Under the pieces are notes generated by a model that worked only from the letters and a program-made list of their open reading frames with translations, made no database searches and had not been told where the DNA came from. DNA of 64,000 nt. Origin: Anagrus nilaparvatae. Taxonomy: Eukaryota > Arthropoda > Insecta > Hymenoptera > Mymaridae. Below, in pieces: positions 52,521 to 63,050 of the stretch. A program made the translations under genes and the position numbers. The stretch is taken from NCBI GenBank assembly GCA_022575985.1, contig JAKSXM010000132.1, positions 11,222,001-11,286,000 of the forward strand. Reading direction: 5' to 3'. Positions within the stretch are counted from its first letter, which is position 1, and each line of letters starts with the position of its first letter.

Positions 52521-53920
52521 GGAAGTAGTATTTATGATAAGTAAATTGATATTATTTAATTCCTGAGAATTTTATTTAGAAAATTGTGTAATATCTTTTT
52601 ATTCTCGAAAAAAAGGATTAAAAATCTAAAATAATTGGGAACAATACTTTTTGTTTATGTTGATCATGATTAGCTTTAGACAGACGCTATGTATATTAAA
52701 TTCATTCATGAAATGAAAAAAAAATTACAAAAAATCTAGTATAAATACTTTAAACGACGATTGTTGAAATTTATTTAGGTATATAATTTTTGTTATATAT
52801 TTATTATATAGAAGATTCTATGCCAAAATTTAGCTTCTCTAAGAATTTTTAGTTTACTAGGGCTATTTCTCTATTTTCGGCAGCCATTTTCATTTTTTTG
52901 GTCATAAAAAAACAGCTAAATATTCTTTTTTTTTTAATGCTCATTATACCGTGAAAAAATTTTCATTTTCCTTTTCATTTCGGAAAATAGAAAATTTCTC
53001 ATGGAATTTAATTCCATTTAGAAAAAATTAATTTAAACTGCGCATGCGGGAAAAATATGAAAATCAAAACTAAGAAAATAAAAAATATTTCGGAATTTGC
53101 TCATTCTTTTCCTTTTAAATTGTTATGAAATACTTGATTTTTGACCTAGTTTTATAAAAAATTTTCAATTATTTATCTAATTTAAAAGCGCTGGATTAGA
53201 ACAAATAATTCGAAAATTACCAGTTTTTCATATTTTTAAATATCCCGTTAAGTAATTTGACCGTAATAATAATCTGATTTCATATTTGGACCCCTTTGGG
53301 AAATTGTAGATGCGGATGTTATAATTATTTTTGGTGTCTTTTAAAAGACATTTGTCAAAATTTAGCTTTTTTTTAAACCAACAAATTTAGTAAACACAAA
53401 TGAATAAATTTTATTAGTAAATTTTACAAAAAAATTCCCCTCATTAGCTGCACACAATCAAACATTTAATAATATGTATTACATGTAAATAAATATCAAC
53501 AAAAACGTCATGATAAAGTTGATTTTAACCAAAACAAATTAAATAATAAATCCATGCATGTGTTTACTGCACTTTACACTTTTTAAATTTTATAAATTTT
53601 TAAAATATATTTATTTATACGCTTTTGAATTAGGATTGAATGTTAGTGGTATACGAACTTTTGTAGGGAAATGCTGAATGGCACGAAAAAAAGTGGTGGG
53701 GGAAGCTTTTTTCGTGTCATTAGATCTAGCCAGCCAAAAATTTATAGTGACTTTTAACTAAACTAAATTTAGTAAAGAAAATCGTAATTTTGGTTATATT
53801 TACTAAGTTTTTATTGGGAAGCTAAAAATTCTTGGAGATGCTAATTCTTAAATATATTTTTGACCGATTCCATAACCCTTCAGTCCAACTTGAGCCCAGT
53901 TGGCATATAATACATAATTT

Positions 53921-54884
53921 ATATGTATAATTCTTAAGTGTATGTGAAACTAACGGTCAGGTCTTCAAATCGGTTCCAAAATATTTTTTCCTCGAAGTAA
54001 TATAGAAAATAAATTATCAGTTTAATTTTCAGTCTCCTAAGTTTTGTCCTTGATTTTTTGTAGCCATTTTCGTTTTTTTTTTGTATTTTTGATTTTTTTA
54101 GTTTTTAAAAGCGCAAAAATTATTGTAAACTCGTAAAGGCTTAGTTTATAGTAAAAAAATTTTTCCTCAAAGTTCCAAATTGAAAATTTTTGCTGGGTAT
54201 CCGATGCCGCAATTTATTTATTTATTTATTTAATTTATTTATTTAATTTATTTATTCAATTTATTTATTTAATTCGAGTAAATACCTTTTTTTGTAGTAT
54301 TCATATCTCACCAGCAGACAAATCAATTTTATTTCTAAAGTAATTAAAAATTTTGTCTTTTTGTATACTTTTTTTGTTTAAAATTAAAAGTTCTACTAAC
54401 AATAGAAGATCTATCCCAAATATAAAAAATTAATTTTTACGTTTAGAAATTTAAAATGGGTCATTCACTCTATGTATGGTAATTTTGAGCTTTGAACCAT
54501 TTGAAATATGGGTCGAGGGTATTTTTTCTGAAATTTTAGTTTATTACACCAAAAAACTGATATTTTGTAAAAAATTGTTTTCTTTAAAAAAAAAATTTTG
54601 AATACGGCATCGGATAGCCAGAGACATTCTCTATCCAGATCTACGAGGAAAAATTTTTACAATAAAGTAAGAGTTTGTGAGAACTTATAATAATTTATGC
54701 GCTCTTAAAAATAAAAAAAATCAATAATACAAAAAAAACGAAAATGGCTATACAAAATTAAGGACAAGACTTAGGAGGCTGAAAATTGAGCTGATAACTT
54801 GTTTTTGATAGTACTTTGAGGGAAAAATATTTTGGAACTGATTGAAAGACCCAACCATGAGTTTTACATACACTTGATACATAT
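53921..54884. mobile_element. Foldback element, 964 bp, beside MATH-BTB B
   Basis: The arms (about 53921-54215 and 54590-54884) are inverted copies with scattered mismatches: AAGTGTATGTGAAACT pairs with AGTTTTACATACACTT, GGTTCCAAAATATTTTTTCC pairs with its inverse at 54820, and AAAATGGCTA / TAGCCATTTTCG and GGCATCGGATAGCC / GGTATCCGATGCC also pair. The middle holds a TTTA microsatellite (54211-54274). The right end is only 53 bp from the MATH-BTB B start codon, so it would lie within the promoter or 5' UTR intron of that gene. Confidence 0.7.
54211..54274 (+). repeat. TTTA/TTTAA microsatellite
   Basis: A run of TTTA units interspersed with AATTTATTTA, inside the foldback element. Confidence 0.8.
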
Positions 54885-54936
54885 GAAAAAATAAAATTAA
54901 TTAATAAATCAATTAATTTTCCTTATTTTAGAAAAG

Positions 54937-56037
54937 ATGAGCTTTTTGGAGGGAAAATTACCATCAACTTTACCTGAAACTGAAATTTATGGGTCCAAAA
55001 TTCAATGGAACGAAGTGTCGATAAATAAGGATTCAGCTAACTTTCTCTTCACAATACGTAATTTTAGTCATTTAAATAAAGAAAATGGAGAGTACATTGA
55101 AAGTTCAAGATTTAGTATGGAAAAAAATAAAGATTTAAAATGGTTTCTAAGATTACACCCTAAAGGAGAAACAAAAGAAGATGAAGATTTTCTTAGTTTA
55201 TTCTTATGCAGTAGTTTTGAAATTCCACGTGAAATAAAAGCTAATTATTTTATTGCTATCTTAGATAAAAGCAAAAATAAAAATTATGCGATGGAAGGCA
55301 GTGATAATTTTGAACAAATAGATAGTTGGGGTCAATCTAGGTTTATAGCAATTAGTGAACTTTTAAAAAATCAAGATTCTCTATTACCAGATGATACTCT
55401 TTCCATTTTTTGTTCAATAACTGCTTTTGTAGATTTTGAGACAAACTTAAAAACTATTGAAACTTTAAAGTCAATGGAAAAACAACAAAAACGTGAATCA
55501 AATATTTATAAAAATATTACGAATATTTATGAAAATTGTTATTTAGATGATTGTTTTTCCGATGTAACTATAACAATTGATGGTAACAAACTAAAAGCTC
55601 ACAAAGTTTTTTTAGCAGCTGCAAGCCCAGTATTTGCTTCTATTTTAAAAAAAGATAAAAAGACCAATTCAATTACTGTGTCTGGCATTTCTTATGAAAT
55701 TATGAAAGAATTGCTACATTTTATTTATACTAAAAAAATTGATGATTTACATAATATAGCCCACGAATTAATAGCTGCAGCTGCTAAATATGGGATTCAA
55801 GACTTAAAAGCTGAATGTGAAGAAAGTTTATGCAGAAATATTAATATAGATAATGTTCTAAAACTAATTGTTATAGCTGATGAAAATGATGCAAAAATTT
55901 TAAAGAAATTAACTATTCAATTTATAACTAAAAATAAACAGGCTTTGAAAAATAATCCAGATTTCGAATTAGTATTTGAATCACGGCCACAATTATACAA
56001 GCTTTTATTTTGGGCTGATTTAAAATCTCCTAAATAG
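54937..56037 (+). CDS. MATH-BTB (speckle-type POZ-like) protein B
   Basis: Predicted CUL3 substrate adaptor of the same type as MATH-BTB A. Single coding exon of 366 residues, MSFLEGKLPSTLPETEIYG to …LLFWADLKSPK. A diverged MATH domain occupies ~residues 22-165 (FSMEKNKDLKWFLRLHPKGE, then a GSDNFEQIDSWGQSRFI block). BTB occupies ~198-300 (CFSDVTITIDGNKLKAHKVF, AAASPVFASILKK, LLHFIYTKKIDD), with a helical C-terminal tail (LCRNINIDNVLKLIVIADEN). An acceptor TTATTTTAG ending at 54931 directly precedes the ATG, so a 5' UTR exon exists upstream. Its block order and length match protein A, showing they are paralogues, now inverted relative to each other. Diverged MATH-BTB expansions are common in some insects. 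Confidence 0.9.
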   Translation: MSFLEGKLPSTLPETEIYGSKIQWNEVSINKDSANFLFTIRNFSHLNKENGEYIESSRFSMEKNKDLKWFLRLHPKGETKEDEDFLSLFLCSSFEIPREIKANYFIAILDKSKNKNYAMEGSDNFEQIDSWGQSRFIAISELLKNQDSLLPDDTLSIFCSITAFVDFETNLKTIETLKSMEKQQKRESNIYKNITNIYENCYLDDCFSDVTITIDGNKLKAHKVFLAAASPVFASILKKDKKTNSITVSGISYEIMKELLHFIYTKKIDDLHNIAHELIAAAAKYGIQDLKAECEESLCRNINIDNVLKLIVIADENDAKILKKLTIQFITKNKQALKNNPDFELVFESRPQLYKLLFWADLKSPK

Positions 56038-58793
56038 TCAATTAGTTTAATTTTATATTTTATAAAGTATTAAGTATTAATAAGTCATTTAATTTTATTT
56101 GTAATTTTCTGTTTTATTTGAAATGAAATTTGATTTTTATAAAAATTTGTAAATATTTATTAAAGGCTAAAAATTCTGTGATTTATATATAAAAATTAAA
56201 AAAATAAGTTATTTTAATGCATCTGTTTAATATATTAATAATTATTTTATACTAATATTAAGCTAGGTTAATGTTTGTAATATATAGAGTTACTTTTTAA
56301 ATTAAATAAAAATTTCTTCATATTTTGAGCTAGCAAATTTCATATTGAGTTACAAATATTCATTTCTTTTACATTTACGCCTTTTGTAATTCAATTATAT
56401 ACTATTTTTTTTTATCATTGGCCAGCTCAGTGGCTAAAAATTACCTATTTCCCAACTGCTGCGCGACCATAACTATAGTATATCATGAGTCCAAAAAAGT
56501 AAAGAAGTAAAGAAAAAAAGATTTTTTTAGATTTATTGAGATCAAACAATTTTATACCATTTAATTAAATTTTTTGGATGCATTTAACATGGTTTTGGGG
56601 CCTTCTTGACTAAATTACTATAATAAATTAATTTTAAAACTACAAACAATAAAAATTTTTGCAATAAAATTATGTAATAGTATGCAACTTTCATCAGTTT
56701 GAGAATATAAAATTATGCATATAATTGCCGGAAATTCAGGTCGTATAGTTATAATAGCCTTGACGTGTTATCAAAGTTTATGTTATAAACTATTATTTAA
56801 TAAATTTATAATAACTTACCAAATTTGAACATTATTTTCTTTATTCAATCTTCATTTATTACCGGGTAACGTTTACAAGACTTAATCATAGTATTTAGAA
56901 AGTTTTTCAAATTGTTTTAAGCAAAAAAATAAAAGTTTTTACTGCCCGTACACTTTTGGGACATAAACTAAATATTTAAATTTTTTACTTTTTGTTACAA
57001 AAAACAATCACATATTTAAATATAAAAGCTGAAATTGCAATTCTTATTTTTTACTCTGATTTTTTTATTTTTTTTGAAATTTTAATTAACTAGCTGCTTC
57101 CAGCTCGCTTCGCTCGTTTTGGCGCCTGCTAAAGGGTTGCGCCCTCTGCAACTCAATTTTTCTAAAGATATTTTGTTTTAGGTTACTCAATATTTTTTTA
57201 AGTAATTTGAAGAATTATCTAAAATTTACTGAATTATCAAAATAACGCGTATAGGAACCCAAGCAGGTAATTAGTGATCAGCAATACCAAAAAATACCAA
57301 GCTTCGCTACCCTTCCCTAAGATCCACAAGTAGACATTGCATCGACTACCCATTCTAGGATTTTCCCTTATAATAGCTATTAAGGGTCGATTTCATGGAG
57401 CGTATTCTTACTAGATTCTGGGGACTCTAGAGTTGAATAGATTGAACTCTAGTAATGATCACTAAAAATTAATTAAATTTTTGCTCAGAAGCGATTTTAT
57501 AGACCCTGCTCGAGCAGAAATTTAATAAATTTTGAGTCATAATTAATTATTTCTACTCTAGTGCCCCTAGAATCTAGTAAAAATACGCTCCATGAAATCA
57601 GGGTCGATTTTATCTTATACCTCCCGAAGTTGGTTTTTAATTTTTAGTACCAGTTTTGGCGATATTGGCCAAAATGTGCTCCATTTAAATAACATTGGAA
57701 AAGTGGTTTTTTGAAAATAGCGCGAAAAAATGGGGGGTTACACTTTTCTAACCTATACTAATCGACTCGAATATCGATCACCTTCAATCTCGATATGATA
57801 AATTGAGGGGCAATTTGTGTGCTCATACTTTTTAAAGCTGTTTTCTGAGCGGAATTTTTCATTTTTAATTTTTAAAAATTCACCGCGCCAAATAGAAAAA
57901 ACCGATTTGGACGTGCAAGGTCTCAAAAATTTTTTCAAATCGTCTACTTTTTTGTGGTTTTTTTATTTTTGAATCAGCTCTGGATAACATAACCTAAAAT
58001 TGCAAAAAACGGCGAAAAACTTTTAAATAAAGCAGTTTTACCATTAAAATTTTTTTAATAACAGCAGATATTATATTTTCGCAAAAACAAAAAAAATTTT
58101 TTAATGAAGATTAGGATATTCCACCCCCATGTATGTTACGGTATTGATACAAAGTGCTATAACCCTTAATATTTACAACAATTACAAAACCAAGTCTAGT
58201 TTCAGCTACGCAAAATTCATGATACAAGTCATCCTTGGTTAAGTATTCTGGAACTTCCCAAAGCAGGCTTGTTGGATCCTATTGTCTGCCAGAACTATCT
58301 ATTCATTTAGATGTATTAGACTCCCTTAAAGTTTCTTATTAGTGATGACCTGCGACATATATTTTAGTAGGTATTTTGTGACAGTAAGTTGGATTACCTA
58401 TCGACTTTAGAATAGCGCAATAGGTTAATATGTAATCATTAAATCTTAAAAAGCTCGGATCCTAAAGATTTTTATTGAAACTTTAGAAGCTTATTTACTA
58501 CGTAATTAGAAAAAAGGTAAAATCTGTAAATAAAGTTAAAAATAATTTTTTAAATTTAATTTTATTAAGTATAAAAATTTTTTATCTGTAACATAAAAAT
58601 CAAGTTTTAACTGTAAACAAACGTTTATAAATCTTTATTTATTTTTTTTATAATTAACATTTACAAATAACAAGTTAGATAGATTTAATTATTTTAAAAT
58701 TTTTATAACAAATTATTAAACAGTTTTAAAAAATGGCAGTAGATTTAAAAAAAAAAAAAAAAAACGAAAATTCGGCAGTGTCGATTTAATTAT
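56038..58793. other. Intergenic, MATH-BTB B 3' end to CCP 3' end
   Basis: The MATH-BTB B 3' UTR with AATAAA signals lies near 56305. At 57095-57150 there is a GC-richer block (CAGCTCGCTTCGCTCG…GGGTTGCGCCCTCTGC) of repeat-like look. 57389-57599 is a MITE. 58130-58450 has higher complexity but no sustained frame and may be a transposon remnant. The rest is plain AT-rich sequence. Confidence 0.45.
57389..57599. mobile_element. MITE, 211 bp, with 6-bp target duplication
   Basis: GATTTCATGGAGCGTATT at the left is matched perfectly in inverse at the right (AATACGCTCCATGAAATC). The match continues with TACTAGATTCT / AGAATCTAGTA and the CTCTAG blocks. AGGGTC flanks both ends (57383-57388 and 57600-57605), which I take as the target duplication. 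It is non-coding. Confidence 0.7.
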
Positions 58794-61700
58794 TTATTTT
58801 TTTAAAAAAGAATTACGATTTTTTTTTAAATTTGGACTTTCGTTATCTTTTTTTTTATTGTTATTTTTTATTTTATTTTCAATTGGTGAATTTTCAGAAC
58901 TTGAACTTTCGACAATTTTACTAAAAAATTTTTTGCTCATCGTTGTTTTTGTTTTAATAACAGTTGTTATTATTTTATTATTACTGTTATAATTTTTTTT
59001 CTTTTTATTTTCTTGTATTAATTTTTTTTCTAATTTTGGAAATTTAACTAATGAAAATTGTTTTATCGATTCATTATTTATTAAATCGTTGTTAAAATTA
59101 TTTTTTTCTAATAATGCTGATTTTATTGCTCTTTGACGTTTTATTTTAGTTTTTCTTTTTTTTTCTTGTTGATTTTCATCTTTTAACGATGACGATGGAC
59201 TGAATTCTGATGGTGGTGATACTTCGGATAATTTATTGTTTGATTTTCTACGATTTTTCTTTTTTGGCTTTTTTGATTCATTTTTATTGTAGTTTAAGGC
59301 TTCGAGTTTTCTTGAACACGAGCTGAAAAATTAAGTAATTTGTTATTTATTTGAGAATAATATGGTCTACTTTGCATTTTGTCAAAAAGGACGTAATAAC
59401 GTCCGGGAAGGGACGCCTTCGGTTAGGGCACGGGAAAATTGACCTCGCAAAATTTTGGACACAAAATTTTAACCACTGAATTTCAGACACGCGAATGAAA
59501 AAATAAAAAAATTAGGACACACACCAAAAAAAAATTTAATAAAAATTGCACGCAAAAAATAACACACAAAATTTTCGACAACTCAAATTTATTATTTTTA
59601 ATTTTGCCCACAAATGGCAAAATTTTAAATATTGTCCACGAAAAAAATAAATTTAAAAATTTTTATTTCTAAATAAAAAAAGAAATATTCAGGTGGTTGA
59701 AATTAGAAATAAAAATTTTTAAATTTATTTTTTTCGTGGACAATATTTAAAATTTTGCCATTTGTGGGCAAAATTAAAAATAATAAATTTGAGTTGTCGA
59801 AAATTTTGTGTGTTATTTTTTGCGTGCAATTTTTATTAAATTTTTTTTTGGTGTGTCCTAATTTTTTTATTTATTCATTCGCGTCTGAAATTCAGTGGTT
59901 AAAATTTCACGTGGTTATTTTTCCCGTGCTCTAACCGAAGGCGTCCCCGGGAAGGTTAGTTATCAAAAAGTTGCTGTCAGTAACTATAAAAATATGCTCT
60001 GTCCTAAGTAAGAAGGAGAAAAGCTTACACTGTAAAAAGTAACTTTCTTATATTAAAAAAATAGTTGCAAATTTATGAAAAATAGTTGTGAATTTAGAAC
60101 TTTTTTCGTAAATTCACAAAAAATAATCGAGTATTCTCGAATTTTTTGATAATATACTAAATTTAGTAAATTTACGATTTTTATCGAATATTTACAAAAT
60201 TTTTTAATAATTTACTAATTTTTCGAAAAAATTCTATTTTTTTTGTAAATCCAAGAAAGTTACTTTTTACAGTGTATGTTTAAGATTTTTCTGTACTGTG
60301 GCCCATAATTACGTATTTCCCGCACGCTGCGCGTCCGGCAAAGAGGTATTTTCTCTCCACAGTTGCAGAAAAATTTTATACGACCCTCGGCCATAAACAA
60401 AGAATGAGCCAAATCGCAGTTTACCATCCTTGACTTCGCTTGGGAAGGTAATTTACGTGCGATTTGGGCCATTCTTTATTTTTCTGCCCTAGGATCGTAA
60501 TGTACTATTAATAAGAGGTTTTTTTTGGGAAAGAGTGAATTAGACCATTTCTTGAAAAAAAATACTAAAACCTACAGCAATAAAGCATCATTATCCTTAT
60601 TTGCTTTTGATGATATTCCAGGAATTAAAGAACAATTAAGATTTTGAAATTCGTTATTTTTAAGATTATCATCCATGAAATCTGTATAAATTCCCATTTT
60701 CAACGAAAATAATTTAACTTCAACGTCCTCATTTTTAGGTACAATTGGTGATAAATTTCTTAATGGTCTAGAAAAAAATATTTTATTAAATTAAAGTCCA
60801 AGTAGACAATTTTTAAAATCAATATAATTCACAAACATTGGTATTCTTCGATGTCTTAATCTGATTTTATGTTTTTTAGCTAAATTTTCAATATCAAATT
60901 CTTCACTAAACGAAAAACTACGTGGTCTTACAATGGAAGGTAAAGTTAATAAATTTTGTAAATTATCCTTTTTTTTTAATTCATCATCCGAAGTCTTTTT
61001 AATATCAATTTCATGAGCAGATAAACAATAATCTTCATCATCCGATTCAGTCATGTCATATAAGTCACTCCCTGGATCTGTCGTTGGTAAATCTAAAGGT
61101 TTTCTATTTCTCATCTAAAATTTTAGATTAATTATTCATTAACAATTATTATTTTCAATTACAAAATAAACTTACTGCTTTTCGTCGAGCTAAATAAGTC
61201 TTAGAAAAAAGTTTTCTTGGTCTTCTCAGTCTTTGTAACATTTGATGTCTAAGTGGTTTAGGAAGTAAGGGTGATGGTGGGGGTACGGATAAGTATCTAT
61301 CATCATCATCGTCAGTGTTTAATTTAAAATTTTTTTTCATCATTTTTCTTTCTTCTTCAGACGAACTGTCAGATGTATCACCTTCATCACTAAATAAAAA
61401 TTTATTTTAAAGACGTTTTAAAGACGATTAATAAAAGTTTGGAAACTTGTAGCTTGTAAAAAATTTTGGATCTATAAAACCTATTTTAATCAAAAATTGT
61501 AATATTTGCAATAATTTAAAAATTTTTGAGATAAAAATGAACATTTTGTTTTTTTGGGTTTCAAGGAGAAATAGCTAAAGATAAAAAGATGCACAAAAAA
61601 TTGAGACCAACTGGAGGGATCCAGAAAAATTTGACAAGGATCGACTAGAAAATATAATAGGTTCAAATTCTTCAGTAACGACTAGATAAAAAATTGATAT

Positions 61701-63050
61701 TTTGGATATTAGAACTTAAGGCATGGGTAAAAAAAATATTTATTACAATTAATACCTAGAATAATCTGTAAGATTAATATTTGTTGGCTCATCAGCACTG
61801 GATCCTTCTTTCATCAATCTTTCAATAATTTTATTTCTAAGCTTCTCCTATGTCAAAAAATAAAATTTTTTTAAATATACAAAAAATTTTTTTTCAAACA
61901 CTAATAAAATAAATATTAATACCTTTATTGGATCATTATCAGAATAATCCAGTAGCGTTTCACAAAACGTTCTCCCAATTTGTTCATAATCTTGAATTGA
62001 AAAATGGGTACCATCTCTAAAACCTAATCTTGAACCACCTAACGAAGTTTCCATGGTGTAACTATTTTGTATTCCCATTAACCATACAACAACTCTTCCA
62101 GTACCTTCCTTTCCTTTTTCGATATGAAATTTACAATTTTCAAACGAAAACTAATTTTAAAAAATTAAAAACTAAATTTAAATTTCTAAAAAATTTATTA
62201 ATAACAAAAAAAAAATAAATACTTTATCAGCAGCATTTTTATGCATCATCAATGGAAAAACTTGTTCTGTTAATTTTGAATTACAACCATTTCTTTTATT
62301 TTCACATCCATAAATAAAAATATTGTGTTTTCTTGAATGTGCATGTAAATCACAGTACAAGGCAATACCACATTCATCCATTAATCTTCGAATCATTAAT
62401 TTAGTGTGCCATACTGATGGATAACTTTCTCTCATAACAGTACGATATTGACGATTTAAATCTTTACCAGATAGCGAACATCTATTATTACCAACAATTA
62501 CACCATCTGGATTTAACATTGGTACTAATTTAAATATAAAACGTTCACGTAATTCCTACAAAATTTTTTTGTTCAAAAATTAAATAATTCAAAAAAATAT
62601 ATAAATTAATTTGATGATTACCTTTGCTTGATTAGAATCCCCAGTTAAAAAATCAATGATACCTTTCATAACCCAACTTGATGGCGTTTCACCAGGATGT
62701 ACTCTTGCTGTAATAACAACACCTTTTTTTCTTTTAATACTATCATCATTTAAATTTGGTGCTGTTATTGTCAAATAATAAACACCATTACCAGCTAATG
62801 TACGACATAATAAACGTAATTTTGTAAAACGTGCTTTTAACGGATCAATTGTTATTTTAGCTAAATATTCCTTAGAAAATAAAAAGTCAGTAATTAGTTA
62901 GTTAAAATATTTAGTTTTTTAGTTAGTAAAAAATAATTTACTTGTAAATCAGTGTATGTGTAAGGATAACCATGTGCTAAATAAACAGTATCACGATCAT
63001 GAGGAAAATAAATATTGAATGTTAATGTATGTCTTTCTTTTTCTTCTTCT
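58794..63050 (-). CDS. AGBL2/3: Cytosolic carboxypeptidase, AGBL2/3 (CCP2/3) type, 3' part
   Basis: M14D metallocarboxypeptidase that removes C-terminal glutamates or aromatic residues from tubulin tails. The 5' exons are beyond the right edge. Visible exons: 62942-63050, 62622-62870, 62223-62555, 61923-62150, 61756-61847, 61176-61389, 60837-61114, 60576-60767 and 58794-59322, all in phase (740 residues). The conserved N-domain end is seen ([20 protein letters not shown]). The peptidase follows with the HPGE zinc motif in [38 protein letters not shown], the third ligand in [12 protein letters not shown], and the catalytic Glu in [11 protein letters not shown]. The fold ends near [13 protein letters not shown], followed by ~390 residues of variable, Ser/Lys-rich tail, including [10 protein letters not shown] and a Lys/Asn-rich last exon. 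Tail exons were chained by phase, using donors AT|GTTTGT at 60836 and CT|GTAGGT at 60575, and are less certain than the catalytic exons. Confidence 0.9.
59403..59954. mobile_element. Foldback transposon, 536 bp, with perfect 8-bp target duplications
   Basis: The element 59411-59946 begins GGACGCCTTCGGTTAGGGCA and ends TGCTCTAACCGAAGGCGTCC. Its arms of about 250 bp are nearly perfect inverted copies around a ~30-bp centre (…AAAGAAATATTCAGGTGGTT…). CCGGGAAG flanks both sides exactly (59403-59410 and 59947-59954). An 8-bp duplication is typical of hAT (and P) superfamily insertions, so this is probably a non-autonomous hAT-like foldback element. Arm identity is very high, suggesting a young copy. 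Confidence 0.85.
60026..60276. mobile_element. TIR element, 251 bp, 'ACACTGTAAAAAGTAACTTT' family (short copy)
   Basis: Same ends as 23123-23551. It also matches the right ~190 bp of that copy almost throughout (TTGTGAATTTA…ACTTTTTTCGTAAA, TTGATAATATACTAAATTTA, GAATATTTACAAAATTTTTT). Most of the left interior is missing, so it is an internally deleted derivative. Confidence 0.85.
60290..60500. repeat. 'CGCACGTAAATTAC' family copy
   Basis: AAAGAATGAGCCAAATCGCA, then GTTTACCATCC, is mirrored by GGAAGGTAATTTACGTGCGA, then TTTGGGCCATTCTTT, around a GACTTCGCTTGG centre. Left of it lies GCACGCTGCGCGTCCGGCAA. This is the most symmetrical copy of the family in the window. Confidence 0.65.
61435..61625. 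repeat. Dispersed copy of the inner arm of the 21541 foldback
   Basis: In a carboxypeptidase intron, 'GTTTGGAAACTTGTAGCTTGT', then 'AAAACCTATTTTAATCAAAAATT', resembles 21880-21950 ('TTGGAAACTTAAAGCTTGTGG', then 'AAAACCTATTTTTGTCAAAAATT'). The block order continues into the 'AAAAATGA' region. Similarity was judged by eye and is moderate. Confidence 0.4.

Larger units (their letters stand above)
43911..54936. other. 11-kb repeat-rich region between the two MATH-BTB genes
   Basis: I find no intact gene here. It holds two large foldback elements (44439-46117 and 53921-54884), the minisatellite composites at 46245 and 51085, the dispersed repeats at 48048, 49156 and 52350, and a long T run at about 48411-48448. 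Stretches 46520-47990, 49360-51080 and 52520-53920 are AT-rich with nothing I can identify. The 5' UTR of MATH-BTB B must lie somewhere in the right part, since an acceptor precedes its ATG. Confidence 0.6.
59323..60575 (-). other. Last intron of the carboxypeptidase gene, filled by three insertions
   Basis: A 1.25-kb intron in a gene whose other visible introns are mostly under 400 bp. It is almost entirely explained by a foldback element with 8-bp target duplications (59403-59954), a TIR element (60026-60276) and a 'CGCACGTAAATTAC' repeat (about 60290-60500). Confidence 0.7.

Noticed and set aside
58130..58450. Possible coding remnant right of MATH-BTB B
   Set aside because: Short stretches look protein-like in more than one frame, but no frame is sustained and no family is recognisable.
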